Source: Blasia pusilla (lineage: Eukaryota; Marchantiophyta; Marchantiopsida; Blasiales). From it: 64,000 bases of DNA. The position numbers and the translations under genes are program-made. Position 1 is the stretch's first letter. The number at the start of each line of letters is the position of its first letter. The notes below the pieces were generated by a model. That model did not search any database, had not been told where the DNA came from, and saw nothing but the letters and a program-made list of their open reading frames with translations. Of the stretch, positions 13,599 through 24,084 are shown piece by piece. The DNA lies in contig CM114271.1 in assembly GCA_050084515.1 (NCBI GenBank), positions 49,166,001 through 49,230,000 of the forward strand. Direction: 5' to 3'.

Positions 13599-13949
13599 TT
13601 ACAGCAGACGGCACCGACGACGTTGGATATAACTGCAGGGGGCACTATCTTGAGAGTGCGTGACGTTTTTCCATCCGGTGTTCTCTTGCTTGAGGGACGC
13701 GATGGTATGGTATGGAAGGACTATGTGCGTAATTGTGCGCCATGTCATCTTCCTAACATTGATGGTTAAGTAGATCTGAGCTTAGCAATAGTTCCTGCAG
13801 GCTTGCGTTGTATGTTGTGTGGTTCTGCCCGTGGTGCGGCCACGATGCTAGTTTATGATGGATGTTCGAGAGGTTGGCATATGGCATGTCTAACGCCACC
13901 TCTCACTAGGGTTCCTCGGGGACGATGGATGTGTCCCAGATGTACATAG
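13599..13949 (+). pseudogene. Retroelement integrase C terminus with PHD finger (fragment)
   Basis: One frame reads LQQTAPTTLDITAGG, then VFPSGVLLLEGRDG, VRNCAPCHLPNIDG, an in-frame stop near 13767, and PAGLRCMLCGS leading into a PHD-type zinc finger (about 13809-13943) that ends in WMCPRCT and a stop. Visible zinc ligands are CMLC, the second Cys of YDGC, the His of RGWH, the Cys of MAC, and CPRC. The third expected Cys is Tyr, which fits one G-to-A change. The layout is that of a retrotransposon polyprotein whose integrase ends in a PHD finger. A relative of the part before the finger is seen on the reverse strand near 35200. Upstream catalytic domains are missing here, so it is a 5'-truncated dead copy. 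Confidence 0.65.
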
Positions 13950-14971
13950 AGGAGATACTAGATGGGTTTTGATTCCGAATTTTTCTGTGACATCGATGAC
14001 AGGAAGGCGACTAACGATGGGGCCACATGAGCACTCGGCCTTCTTGCTCTTAGCGTTCGAGAGATGTATGTCATGGTAGGTAGGGATAGATGGCTATCTG
14101 GAGTTAGAGGGACCTAACCACCAGCTAGGGGGGCGATTGGAGATATTTTAGTACTTCTTGTCTCGTTGTTTGGATGCCATGAGTTAGCATGGGATCGTGT
14201 GTGTTTATGTGTGTGTTCGGTGACAACGATGTATGTTGTGTAGCGATGTGTATGCGCACGACATTTGTCACGTCTTTTAGGATAGATCGGTATCAGGGCA
14301 GCAAAGTGTTTGTGGAGCTGTAATGTGGCTATAAATTGAACCGGGTTTTGTTATGTAGCAATGAGGGCTAATCCTCTGATTGTGTGGTTTTCTTTTAATG
14401 CATAATTTGCCCAAAAAAAACTTAAAGCTACAATGTTTACATGAAGAAATACATAAGAAATAACCCTACCCTTCAAACAAACAACCTAAAGATAAGGCAC
14501 TTGATATGGAAATGGTCTGAAATTCTGATATCATAGATAAATCATCACTTGAAGTGCACATAGACTCAGGGAAAAATAAATTTTATACCACCTTATATTT
14601 TTCAAACTGTATTGATGTATTTATATCTGATCATTCACGTGATACAATCTCTATGCATATACTTAAGACATCTGCATGTGTCATGTTGTGTGTCAAAGTT
14701 CATTTGCGGATTGTAGAGGATCAAATTATCACTATCAGAGAAGGATATTGACGAGAGGTTTATATTTCCCGGAGGGGTATACCTGATATACTCAAGGTAC
14801 GTAGATAATTACGGATTCTCCCTTCATTTATATTGAAATCAACATATTCTGCTCCAATAGATATCCACCATACTGAAACATTTTCACTTCCATGTTTACA
14901 ATGTTAGGAACAATAGGATGGCATAATTTCCTTCATTCATTTACCTCTGTTCTTATTAACTTGACGTAGGG
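13950..14971. other. Retroelement 3' flank and left edge of the CACTA element
   Basis: About 470 bases after the PHD stop carry no coding frame and end in an eight-base A run at about 14414-14421, which may be the 3' end of the retroelement. From there to the transposase start I see no coding sequence. I looked for the left CACTA terminus (expected CACTAGAACA from the right end) and for an AGTCAT-rich subterminal array and found neither. Confidence 0.35.
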
Positions 14972-17900
14972 GTGATGATACCACAAAGAACTCCTCACGT
15001 CCAGTTGGATTTGACACATCCTCATAGAATCCAAGCGCACGACTATAAGTTGTGGCAAAGGGAGTGCGATAAGTCTTGTAAACTGCGGAGGAAGAGGGCA
15101 AGATGCCCTTATACAGAGTGCAAGGGAGGAACTACCTTGGGACTAGCAAAGATAGAAGACCATCTGAGGAAAAATGGTCGATCTCATCTTTTTCGAGTTC
15201 CAAAAAGTAGGGAGGAGTGGGACTCTTCAGATGAGGAGTGGCTCACACAACAAGAGGTCAATGACAAGGAGCAACGTGAGCACATTATGCAATCCTATGT
15301 TAGACCTGAAATCTCACATCTAGAGAATCCTGATTTGGATGTTGATATTGATGTTCCCCAGATGTTGAATGATATTTTTAGAGAATATGATCATCTCCAT
15401 GATGAGGATATGGCTATTGATGAAAGTGGGACAGAGAACGGGAACCTCAATGAAACCAATGATCCAAATATTCCATCAGATTTTCATGAGCTTACCGCAG
15501 CATGCAAGCCACTCTTCCCTGGAGCCAAGACTTCTTTACTTGCATTTGTTATGCTCCTTTTCAATATTGGTACAACCCATGGGGTCCTTAATATTGTAAT
15601 TGATGAGATATTGAAACTCCTACGTAAGATGGTACTCCCATCTGAAAATCTTGTCCCACCATCATACTATGCAGCAAATAAACTCATTAGTAAACTTGAT
15701 CTGAGCTACAACTCTATCCATGCGTGCCCTGAAGGTTGTGTTCTATTTCGAGGGGACTTGGAAGGTGCAGAAATTTTCCCGAAGTGTGGGAATGCTAGGT
15801 TCAAGCAAGTCGGGAAGTCTTTAGTACCAAATAAGGTATTGAGACACTTCCTTGTAATCCCGCGGATCCAACGTATGTATAGATGTAGGGCCTTGTTTGA
15901 GTTATTGAGTTGGTCTTCTGAGAACAAAAGTAAGGATGGCATGGTAAGACATGCAGGGGAGAGCAAGGCTTGGAATCATATTGATCGTTTGTACCCAGAT
16001 TTTGCTATAGAGGGTAGAAATTGTAGGTTTGGTTTAGCACTTGACGGAGTTAATCCATACTCTGATAAGGCAAGCTCATGGTCAACATGGCCAATCCTAT
16101 TGGTTAACTACAATTTGCCACCTTGGCTTCAAACAAAAAAGTTTTTTATCATGTTGGCTCTTATCATATCTGGTAAGGAGAGTGTGAATGGAGAGAATAT
16201 CAACACCTTCTTTGCCCCCTTGATAGAGGAGTTTAGGGAGTTTATGGTACAATCTCAGGGCAAAGCCATGGTGGAAAACTTGCATGTACCGTATGTGGAC
16301 CGTATGTGGATTCAGATTTCTCCAAACAATGAAGAAAGCCTCTATTTGGCGGTCATAGAAGACATCTTCCACTAGACCATGTTTGGAGAGGGCGACCTTA
16401 CAGCCCTCGATTCAATGGTGAGAGTGAGTCTAGACCACCACCGCCAAGGATTACATCAGATGAAATTCTGGAATGGGCTGAAGAGAAAAAAATATATGAT
16501 GATGGAGGTGGTCGAGAGGATGCTTGTACTGATCCATACAAGAGGACAGGGGTAAAGCGGCGAAGTATACTCTTTGATTTGCCATACTGGAAAGTATCCA
16601 ACAAACATCTAATTGTTTTCAAATTTTTGTTGTGATAGGTCATATAGTTACTTATCTCTTGTCAACCATGAATATGCATATATTTTTCCTTGACCTCAAC
16701 GTAGCATTTGCTAATACGACACACCCTAAATGTTATGCATGTGGAGAAGAATAAATCTGAGAATCTAGTTAAAACTCCATTTGGGATGAAGGATCAGTGA
16801 AGGTTAGAAGAGATATGGAGGCTCGTGGAATTCGACCTCACTTATGGTTACAACCCCATCCAAGTAAAGCAACAGGACTAGTGAAACCTCAATGTGATTA
16901 TGTTTTATCACCTCATGAAATGTCCATTTTCCTAGCTAGGATTGAGTCCACAAAAGTGCGTACAGGATATAGTGCAGAGTTGAAGAAGCACGTGGTTAAC
17001 AAGAAATTGGGATCCATGAAGTCACATGATTATCATGTGTTGATTCACCAAATCCTTCCCTTTGCCCTTCGTGGGCTAATGAAGGATCCAATTCGCTCAT
17101 CAATCATGCGTTTAAATAAGATATTTAGGTTATTGTGTTGTAAAGTGTATGATCCTACATGCTATGAATAACTACATAAGGATACAACAATTACCCTTTG
17201 CCTATTGGAGATGCATTTTCCACCATCATTTTTTGATGTGATGACACATCTTCTTATCCACGTTGTCCAAGAATTGGATATATGTGGGCCTTTAACTTGC
17301 CGATGGATATATCCAATGGAAAGATACATGGGTACACTGAAAAAATATGTTAGATCTAAAGCTCGCCCAGAGGGATGTATGGCAAAGGGGTATATCAAAG
17401 ATGAGGATTTGGGATTGGTGACTGAGTATATGAAAATATTTGAGGATGTGAGGACACGAATATGGGATGACGGCGAAGAAGAAGGGGTCGTAGGGGAGGA
17501 GTTGGAAGGTGCAGGATGTGAAATCACATTATCCCGAGAAATGACTATCTTGGCACACCACTATATCCTACTCAATATGGAGTGTATGGTTATGTGGCGC
17601 AGGTAAATTTCAACTATATTCAATGAATTCAATGTATGGAAACCCTGAACGTGATCTTCTGAACCTTACATGTTTGTTTCATCTTCCACGTCACCTTATT
17701 CTTTGGTGATGTTCTTTCTTTCTACCACGAATTTTGAGGCTGAGAATGCATCAGTTTCTTTTGAAGAGTGGATTCAACGAGCTATCCTTCGAGATGCTAG
17801 GGAAAAAGATGGGAAGGTGGATGAAGAGCGATTGGCTTTGTCAATTCCTCCACAAGCAAAAGTTCTCTCATACAAGTCTATGAAGGCTTATGGCAATCAC

Positions 17901-18163
17901 TATAGGGTAGAGGGAGAGGGTGGATATAATGCATACTCCACTTACGATAGTGGAATTGGAGCAATATTTTTGGATGAGGTTAATGATGATAAGAATTGTG
18001 CTTATTCATTTGTGGGAGTTCTGGTCGATATAATTGCGCTTGATTACGGGATTGTTGATCAACCTGTAATATTAATGAGAGAGAGGTGGGTGAGAGCAGA
18101 TTGGAAATCACGGATGCCATCCATGAAGCGAGATCGTGATGGCTTCCTACTTGTAAACCTTAG
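14972..18163 (+). pseudogene. CACTA transposase (tnp2 type), first part
   Basis: This would cut and join the CACTA element ends in the nucleus. Seen in order: an N-terminal zinc-finger-like motif (CPYTEC then DHLRKNGR); the transposase core with FGLALDGVNPY, WPILLVNYNLPPWL and a GKESVNGENINTF block; a stop at 16373; then YWK, a VMHVEKN motif near 16735, KSHDYHVLIHQILPFALRG, RWIYPMERYMGTLKKYVR (DUF4218-like) and YSFVGVLVDI with ERWVRADW (DUF4216-like). The pieces lie at 14972-16375, 16550-16640, 16730-17171, 17205-17606 and 17670-18163. Some gaps may be introns; in-frame stops near 16796 and elsewhere suggest decay. The frame is cut at 18163 by the chromovirus and resumes at 24085. Confidence 0.8.
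18159..18163. repeat. Target site duplication CTTAG, left copy
   Basis: CTTAG occurs directly before the left LTR (18159-18163) and directly after the right LTR (24085-24089). Five bases is the usual duplication length for Ty3 elements, which proves the insertion into the CACTA transposase. Confidence 0.95.
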
Positions 18164-18517
18164 TGTAACTCTCCAGCTCACGGAACCACTCTAGAGTTGC
18201 TCAAAGGTAGAATGCCCTCAAGGCCTCTCCTCTTCCTTTTATATATTTAGAGATAGGTACAATAAAGACAAATTAGCTCTACCTATCCTTATGCCACATG
18301 TCCTACTCTCATAGTATGAGAGAATCTCCTTTGGAGTCTAATGTCCCAACCTCATCTTCCTCAACCTCATCCTTATCTCCCTTTTCACCAATCTATGGCC
18401 CCACTCTCATCTTTATCTCCTGTATCTTGTCTTTTCTCTTTTTGGTTGATTCTTTCCCACTTATGCGCTTCATGTCATAGATTCTAATTTAACTATGACT
18501 AACAAAGGATGGTTACA
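18164..18517 (-). repeat. Chromovirus 3' LTR
   Basis: Begins TGTAACTCTCC and ends GGATGGTTACA on the forward strand. It matches the copy at 23732-24084 except for nine transitions and one 1-bp indel. It is the 3' LTR because the element reads on the reverse strand. Confidence 0.95.
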
Positions 18518-18533
18518 AACCTCCCCCCATTTA
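18518..18533 (-). other. Polypurine tract of the chromovirus
   Basis: On the reverse strand the bases next to the 3' LTR read AATGGGGGGAGGTT, a purine run of the kind that primes plus-strand DNA synthesis. It is immediately adjacent to the LTR end. Confidence 0.85.
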
Positions 18534-19892
18534 AGACACAACGTCCTCCTTGTGAGAGCTTTCAAACTCTTGCACTATTAATGGTGCGTTCGCCAAGTTG
18601 GCTGAGGGTTCCCATGTGACCTCAAATAGTGGATATCCTTTCCATTGGACCAAATATTCAACTCGTTGGTGATGAGCTCCTCGAGTGCGTTTCTTCAAGA
18701 TACATTCCACTTCAAATTCTTCATGATCTCCGACTATTTGAGGTAGTGGTGGAGTGACAATATTGTCCTTAAATCTCTTAGGGCGTGGAATAAACGGTCG
18801 AAGAAGAGAGACATGAAACACAGGATGGATTTTCATATGCATCGGTAGGTCTAGCTTATATGCCACGGTGCCCACTTTTTGTAGGATAGTGAAAGGCCCA
18901 ATATAGCGAGGATTAAACTTACGAACTCCTACTAATGATAAATTGGTTGTTGCTAACCAAATCTTGTCCCCTTCACAAAACTCGACATCTCGACGATGAG
19001 CATCTGCATATTGTTTTTGTCGATTTTGGGCAATAACCAACTTCTCCTTAGCAAGTTGAACCCCTTTCTGAATTTGGTCCACAAACTCATTAACTGCAGC
19101 TACCTTTGTAGGTTCCCTCACACTTTTCCCTATTCGAGTGAGACTAGAAGGAATTGAGGGATGCTCGCGATGCATTAAAAAGAGCGGTGTGATCTTAGTG
19201 GAAGAGTTCATGGAGTTATTGTATGAGAACTCTACTAAGGGTAACAATGAGTCCCATCCTTGTTGATCCTCCAATGTTAAGGCGCTTAGCATATCCTCAA
19301 TAGTACGGTTGGCCCTTTCAGTTTGTCCATCAGTTTGAGGGTGATAAGCTGTAGACATGGCTAGTTTAGTTTGGAGCAATCCGAATAAAGCCTTCCAAAA
19401 TAAACTCGTGAAATGGGTTCCCCTATCAGTGATAAGCACTTTAGGAAGACCATGATGGACAAAGACTGTCTCGATGTAGATCCTAGCCAACTCTGGTGCA
19501 GTCACAGTCTTCTTGGTCGGACAAAGGTGTATCATCTTGCTTAGTCTATCCACAAAGACCACAATAGAGTCATATCTCGTGATCGTACATGGTAGCTCAC
19601 AAACAAGATCCATAGTGACTTGTTTCCAACGTTTTTGAGATATTGGGATCGGCTGCAACAATCCTGCTGGTTTTGTGTTACTAGCCTTGATTTGTTGACA
19701 AATCCTAAAACTCCTTACATATATGTCAATATCTTCTCTCATTTTGGGCCAATAGTACGCTCGCTGTAATCCCTCTAAGGTTTTTTCATCTCCCATATGA
19801 CCCGCAATGATTGTGTCGTGAGCTTCAGACAATACTTCAGTGCGTAATAGTGGATCTTGTGGGATCAATACTTTACCTTTATGGAAAACCAA
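18531..19892 (-). pseudogene. Chromovirus integrase with C-terminal chromodomain
   Basis: Joins retroelement DNA to the genome. The zinc-binding region has both His (HDTIIAGH) but reads SFRIC, so the first Cys of the CxxC pair is Phe. The catalytic triad is visible: Asp in MDLV, Asp in ITDRGTHF and Glu in TDGQTERAN. A GPF-type module (RYIGPFTILQKVG) and a chromodomain (ILKKRTR, VEYLVQWKGYP, TWEPSANL) follow, ending near residue 445. Chromodomains of this kind steer integration to marked heterochromatin in related elements. The frame opens after the stop at 19896-19898 that separates it from RNase H. In an intact element it would be part of one pol polyprotein. Confidence 0.92.
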
Positions 19893-19895
19893 TCC

Positions 19896-20576
19896 TTAAG
19901 CCTTGTATACTCTGTTGGCATGAATAGCCACTGCAATTTCTTCATCCTCCTTTGTGGCTTTGGATAACTTTTTCCACCAACTAGAGTGAATCTCCACTTC
20001 AGATATGTTATTCATCTGTGGTATACGAGTCAAGGCGTCTGCCAACTGCTTCTTTCCTTCCACATAGACAATTTTCATCATGAATTGTTGTCGCCATTTT
20101 GCCCATCGAATTTGACGTTTGGAGAGCTCCTTCTGGGACTCTAAGTAGACCAAGGGCTTGTGATGAGTCTCCACCACAAACTCCTTATCGTCTAAGTAAT
20201 GTTTCCAATGCTTGGTTGCCAACACAATAGCAAGTTCTTCTCGCTCAGTTGTATGGTAGTTTTGCTCCGCTGGCAATAGCTTGCGAGAAAAGAAGGCAAT
20301 AGAATGCCATCCATCCTCCCATTCTTGTTGTAGTACTCCTCCAATGCTAGTACCTGAAGCATCTGTGGCCAACTTGATGGATCGATTAGGATCATACCAC
20401 TTCAATATAGGGGCTTTGATCAAGGCATCCTTTAATGATTGAAAAGCAATCTCTTGTGATGTGCCCCAATTCCATTTTTGTCCTTTCCCTAGTAAAGCTG
20501 TTAAGGATTGTGCAATTTGAGCAAAACCTTTGACAAATATTCGATAGAATCCTGTTAACCCTAGAAAATTCTTCAA
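19896..20576 (-). pseudogene. Chromovirus RNase H domain
   Basis: Continues pol after the reverse transcriptase. It begins with FLGLTGFYRIFVKGFA, the connection between the two domains, and contains KLATDASGTSIGGVL with the catalytic Asp, AEQNYHTTEREELA, and VVETHHKPLVYL where related elements usually have a DNKP/DHKP motif. It ends at an in-frame stop (19896-19898) before the integrase. It is in the same frame as the pieces on both sides, so only point stops separate them. Confidence 0.9.
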
Positions 20577-20600
20577 TTGAGTTTGATCCTCAGGTGCATC

Positions 20601-21541
20601 CTATTTTTGGATAGCTTCTACCTTCTCACTCATCACTTGGATACCTTCTGCGCTTACTCGATGCCCTAGATAATCAACTTCTGTTTTACCGAACTCACAT
20701 TTTGACGCTTTAGCATACAACTCATTATCTCTTAGGATTTGAAGGACTTCTCGTAGATGATTTATATGCTCTTCTATCGTTTTACTATAGACTAAGATAT
20801 CATCTAAGAATACAATGACATACTTGTCTAAATATGGACGAAAGATATCATTCATTAGGCCCATAAAGATTGCAGGTGCATTAGTAAGACCAAATGGCAT
20901 GACTAAGTATTCAAAGTGTCCATACCTAGTACGAAAAGCAGTCTTGTGCACATCTTCATCCGCAATTCGAATTTGGTTGTAGCCGCTACGAAGGTCAAGT
21001 TTGGTGAAGTATTTTGCACCTTATAGTTGGTCGAACAAATCATCCATTCTTGGTAATGGATATTTGTTTTTGATGCTTGTTGATTGTCTTTCGATAGTTG
21101 ATACACGATGCTTCCATCCTTCTTTTTCACAAAAAGGACAGGGGCTCCATATGGCGAAACGCTTGGTTGGATGAAGCCTTTCTGCAACATCTCCTCCACT
21201 TGGGCTTTGCATTCTTCTAATTCTCTTGGAGCTAAGCGGTAAGAAGCTTTACATGGTGGTGTGCTTCTTGGAAGGATCTCAATCTTGTGGTCTACCCTCC
21301 ATTTGGGTGGTAACCCTGATGGTAAATCATTTGGGAATACATCTTTGTATTCCTCCAATACTTCTCTCAACTCGTCTGGGTACCTCTGAATATTTTTTTC
21401 AAACCATAAACATCTCTTATTAAACCTAGGAAACATACATCTTGATGTTTGATGGCGGTTTTTTCCTATTACATATAGGGGTAGGGTTCTAGGACGTGAT
21501 CTGACTCTGTCTCCGTAAAGCTTCCACTCTCGGATCTTCAC
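20601..21541 (-). pseudogene. Chromovirus reverse transcriptase, frameshifted
   Basis: Copies element RNA to DNA. The first part (21541 to about 21110) reads GFIQPSVSPYGAPVLFVKKKDGS. The next motif, IKNKYPLPRMDDLFDQL, is in another frame, so there is a frameshift near 21110. A stop follows at 21021-21023, then [20 protein letters not shown] and the catalytic [10 protein letters not shown] box, which is intact. The stop at 20601-20603 (TAG) sits where a Trp is usual, consistent with a single G-to-A transition. The piece is not functional as it stands. Confidence 0.9.
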
Positions 21542-21675
21542 AATCTTTTTCTCTAATCTACCTCTGGATTATACTGTTCCATCCAAGGCATTCCCAAGAT
21601 AACATCATAACGTGCTAACCTAATGACCTTCATCTCCAACTCTTCCAGATACTTTCCTATCCTCAACTCTACCCT

Positions 21676-21879
21676 TCAAGGAAGCTTCTCAATCTTTTCT
21701 GTTTGCCCATTTGGTAATTCTACCTCTTCTTTTTGATCCCTCTCTAAAGCTAAGCCCAATTTCATAGCGATGGCTCTTGAAAGGAAGTTTTCTGTTGCCC
21801 CAAGATCAATCAACACTCTAACTTGGGATCCTTCTACTTTCCCGTCTATAACAATGAGACGTGTTTCTCCTCTCTTCAA
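21676..21879 (-). pseudogene. Chromovirus aspartic protease fragment
   Basis: Processes the retroelement polyprotein. The active-site region reads VLIDLGATENFLS. Related proteases have Asp-Ser/Thr-Gly, so the Ser/Thr is replaced by Leu and activity is doubtful. It lies between gag and reverse transcriptase as expected, in a frame different from both, so indels separate the pieces. Confidence 0.75.
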
Positions 21880-21956
21880 ACCATTTACCTCCAGATTTTT
21901 GTGTCGACCCTCGCCTTTCCTCCTTTTGTTAGAACCAGTATATCCGTGAGGCGCGA

Positions 21957-23120
21957 TTATTGGTGGTTGGCGTTTCCCTGAGGTCCGCCTTCTTCGTCAT
22001 CTTCCTGCATATGCCCTCCTTCAAGATGATTAAGGGGGCGACGATATGGCCTATTTCCGAGCCTACGAAGACCACAATTCATGGCTATATGACCATATCT
22101 ACCACACTCAAAACATTGGCGTGTATCTCTTCGGACTTCGAATTCTCTCCCTCCTCTAGGAACCCCGATCCCGTCGGTTCGAGAAGCAATCCCTTGTATG
22201 TTGGGGTTTCGATCTCTCTCCATTGGCACCCTTCCATTATACCTTCGCGGAGCATAACCATCTCGTGCTCGAAGGTTACCCAACTCCATGGGTGTGGGTC
22301 CGTAGTGGTTGTTCATGGAAGCAACCACCTCTCCTCCTCCTTCGTACACATTTGCCATACGTTGGGCACATGCAATTGCTTCATTGATATCTTTTGGGTT
22401 GTCTCGAATCACCTCTTGACGCACCTTCTTCTTCAAACCTCTCTTAAACAGATCGAGAGCTTCTGGCCCACTCATGTCGCGGATTTGTATCTGCAAGTCA
22501 CAAAACTCTTCGATGTAGTCCTCCATAGTTCCTTTCTGCTCCAGTCGCCATAATTTCATTCTAGCAGTGAGGATTGGATCCACAGCTTGGAAATTTTGCA
22601 GCAGCCCTTGCTTCATTCCGCTCCATGTAATTTGTTGAGTTGTTTCAATCAAGGATCTCTCCCATCCTTGATACCATGTCAATGCTCGATCGATTAACCA
22701 AGATCTTACGAAGATCCCTCCAATATGATCATCAATGTTGAAAAGGGATAAATGAATTTCCATCCGAGTGATCCAACCCACTAATACCCCCATGGCTCGA
22801 CTTCCTTTGTACGGTTCTACCTTGCATGCCTTTGTCATTTTCAATATCAATGAGGTTTGAGCATTCATCTCCATCACTCTTTGTGCTGCTTGGGCCTCCA
22901 ATGCTCGTGCCCTTAAGGTTTTGTAACTCTCCCCAGAAGTCACGACACTCGTGGTTTCCGTCTCCATCCCACCTATCGGAAGAACTCTCTCTCTCTCTAC
23001 TCTCATATTTCTGACCGAAGCAACTTCTTGCGCTAATTCTTGGACTTGGTTTTGACTTTGATCAAATGCAACTCTCAACTCTCTCAATTCACGAATCATA
23101 TCCCTCAAAGTTTCTTCCAT
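21957..23120 (-). CDS. Chromovirus gag
   Basis: Forms the retroelement particle. It is an open frame of 387 residues starting at the ATG at 23120, 17 bases after the stop of the preceding small ORF. The N terminus is a coiled-coil-like stretch (LRDMIRELRELRVAFDQSQ). The centre carries the typical gag block with WYQGWERSL and FCDLQIQIRDM. The zinc knuckle CFECGRYGHIAMNC (C-x2-C-x4-H-x4-C) lies near the C terminus at about 22078-22119. It is the only element protein here that remains fully open. Confidence 0.9.
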   Translation of the reverse strand: MEETLRDMIRELRELRVAFDQSQNQVQELAQEVASVRNMRVERERVLPIGGMETETTSVVTSGESYKTLRARALEAQAAQRVMEMNAQTSLILKMTKACKVEPYKGSRAMGVLVGWITRMEIHLSLFNIDDHIGGIFVRSWLIDRALTWYQGWERSLIETTQQITWSGMKQGLLQNFQAVDPILTARMKLWRLEQKGTMEDYIEEFCDLQIQIRDMSGPEALDLFKRGLKKKVRQEVIRDNPKDINEAIACAQRMANVYEGGGEVVASMNNHYGPTPMELGNLRARDGYAPRRYNGRVPMERDRNPNIQGIASRTDGIGVPRGGREFEVRRDTRQCFECGRYGHIAMNCGLRRLGNRPYRRPLNHLEGGHMQEDDEEGGPQGNANHQ

Positions 23121-23137
23121 GACCCTTTACTATCACT

Positions 23138-23580
23138 CTAATATAAGATCAAGATATACACCTGCCAATTTTGCACAATAGGGACTACAAAAGGCAGTGT
23201 TGACGCAATGACTTCATTATAATACTCTTGGCCAAACTTCCTCACCATAAACTCTCTATATGCTATCTTAGGTTGACAAACCACATGGACTATACATCGA
23301 GTGTTAAAAAACACTTGTGGGGGCCTATTCAAATCCATTCCCCATATCTCCTCTAAAACAATATATAAATAGTGCAATCCCACACACGATCATATGTAAC
23401 AATAGGGAGGATCACCGGATAGCGAGACTCCATCACTTGCGTCATGAAAACTTCACCAAAGTGATATACGAGGTATCTCGTGAACCAATGTCTATCTACA
23501 TATAAGAGTTTGATGGTGAACGGATTAAGAAACGGGAAATTAGGAGCCACTCTCGCTCCCCCTCCATCCATTACCTGCAA
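23138..23580 (-). CDS. Two overlapping pre-gag ORFs of the chromovirus
   Basis: Between the primer binding site and gag lie two overlapping reverse-strand frames. ORF A (23353-23580) reads GGARVAPNFPFLNPFTIKLL, then DRHWFTRYLVYHFGE and ends IYILF. ORF B (23138-23383) reads VFFNTRC, YREFMVRKFG, EVIASTLPFVVPIVQNW and ends LILY, 17 bases before the gag ATG. B is in the -1 register relative to A. Both have clear protein-level relatives in another Ty3 element at 33141-33556 with the same register. I know no domain for either. They could be an accessory protein made from two frames, by frameshift or splicing, or a decayed single ORF. Confidence 0.55.
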
Positions 23581-23718
23581 AACAGCCCTTCCCCCTTACT
23601 CTACTTGTAGCTCTATAGCCACTGCCAGCCTCTAACAACCTATCTACTCTAAACAGTATATCATTACTTAGTCATCCTTCCAAGAGGGATAATCCACTCT
23701 CGTTGGAAGAGCAACCTT

Positions 23719-23730
23719 GCTCTGATACCA
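23719..23730 (-). other. Primer binding site, initiator Met tRNA type
   Basis: On the reverse strand, one base inside the 5' LTR, the sequence is TGGTATCAGAGC, the classic plant primer binding site complementary to the 3' end of initiator methionine tRNA. Confidence 0.95.
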
Positions 23731-23731
23731 T

Positions 23732-24084
23732 TGTAACTCTCCAGCTCACGGAACCACTCTAGAGTTGCTCAAAGATAGAATGCCCTCAAGGCCTCTCCTC
23801 TTCCTTTATATACTTGGAGATAGGTACAATGAAGACAAATTAGCTCTACCTATCCTTATGCCACATGTCCTATTCTCATAGCATGAGAGAATCTCCTTTG
23901 GAGTCTAATGTCCCAACCTCATCTTCCTCAACCTCATCCTTATCTCCCTTTTCACCAACCTATGGCCCCACTCTCATCTTTATCTCCTGTATCTTGTCTT
24001 TTCTCTTTTTGGTTGATTCTTTCCCACTTATGCGCTTCATGTCATAGATTCTAACTTAACTATGACTAACAAAAGATGGTTACA
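23732..24084 (-). repeat. Chromovirus 5' LTR
   Basis: Matches the copy at 18164-18517. Bounded inside by the primer binding site and outside by CTTAG at 24085-24089. On the reverse strand it contains a TATATAA-like box (AAGTATATAAAGG) that is also conserved in the related LTR near 32780, a probable promoter. Confidence 0.95.

Larger units (their letters stand above)
18164..24084 (-). mobile_element. Ty3/gypsy chromovirus, nearly complete but inactive
   Basis: Plant LTR retrotransposon with complete LTRs (354 and 353 bp, TGTAAC to GGTTACA), primer binding site, purine tract and 5-bp target duplication. On the reverse strand it reads: pre-gag ORFs, gag with zinc knuckle, protease, reverse transcriptase, RNase H, integrase, chromodomain. 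Pol has in-frame stops at 21021-21023, 20601-20603 and 19896-19898 and a frameshift near 21110. The LTRs differ by nine substitutions, all transitions, and one 1-bp indel (about 2.5%), so the insertion is moderately old. The chromodomain places it among chromoviruses; the exact lineage is not resolved. Confidence 0.95.

Noticed and set aside
13905-13912. CACTAGG as left CACTA terminus
   Set aside because: It lies inside the PHD finger coding sequence and does not match the right terminus beyond CACTAG.
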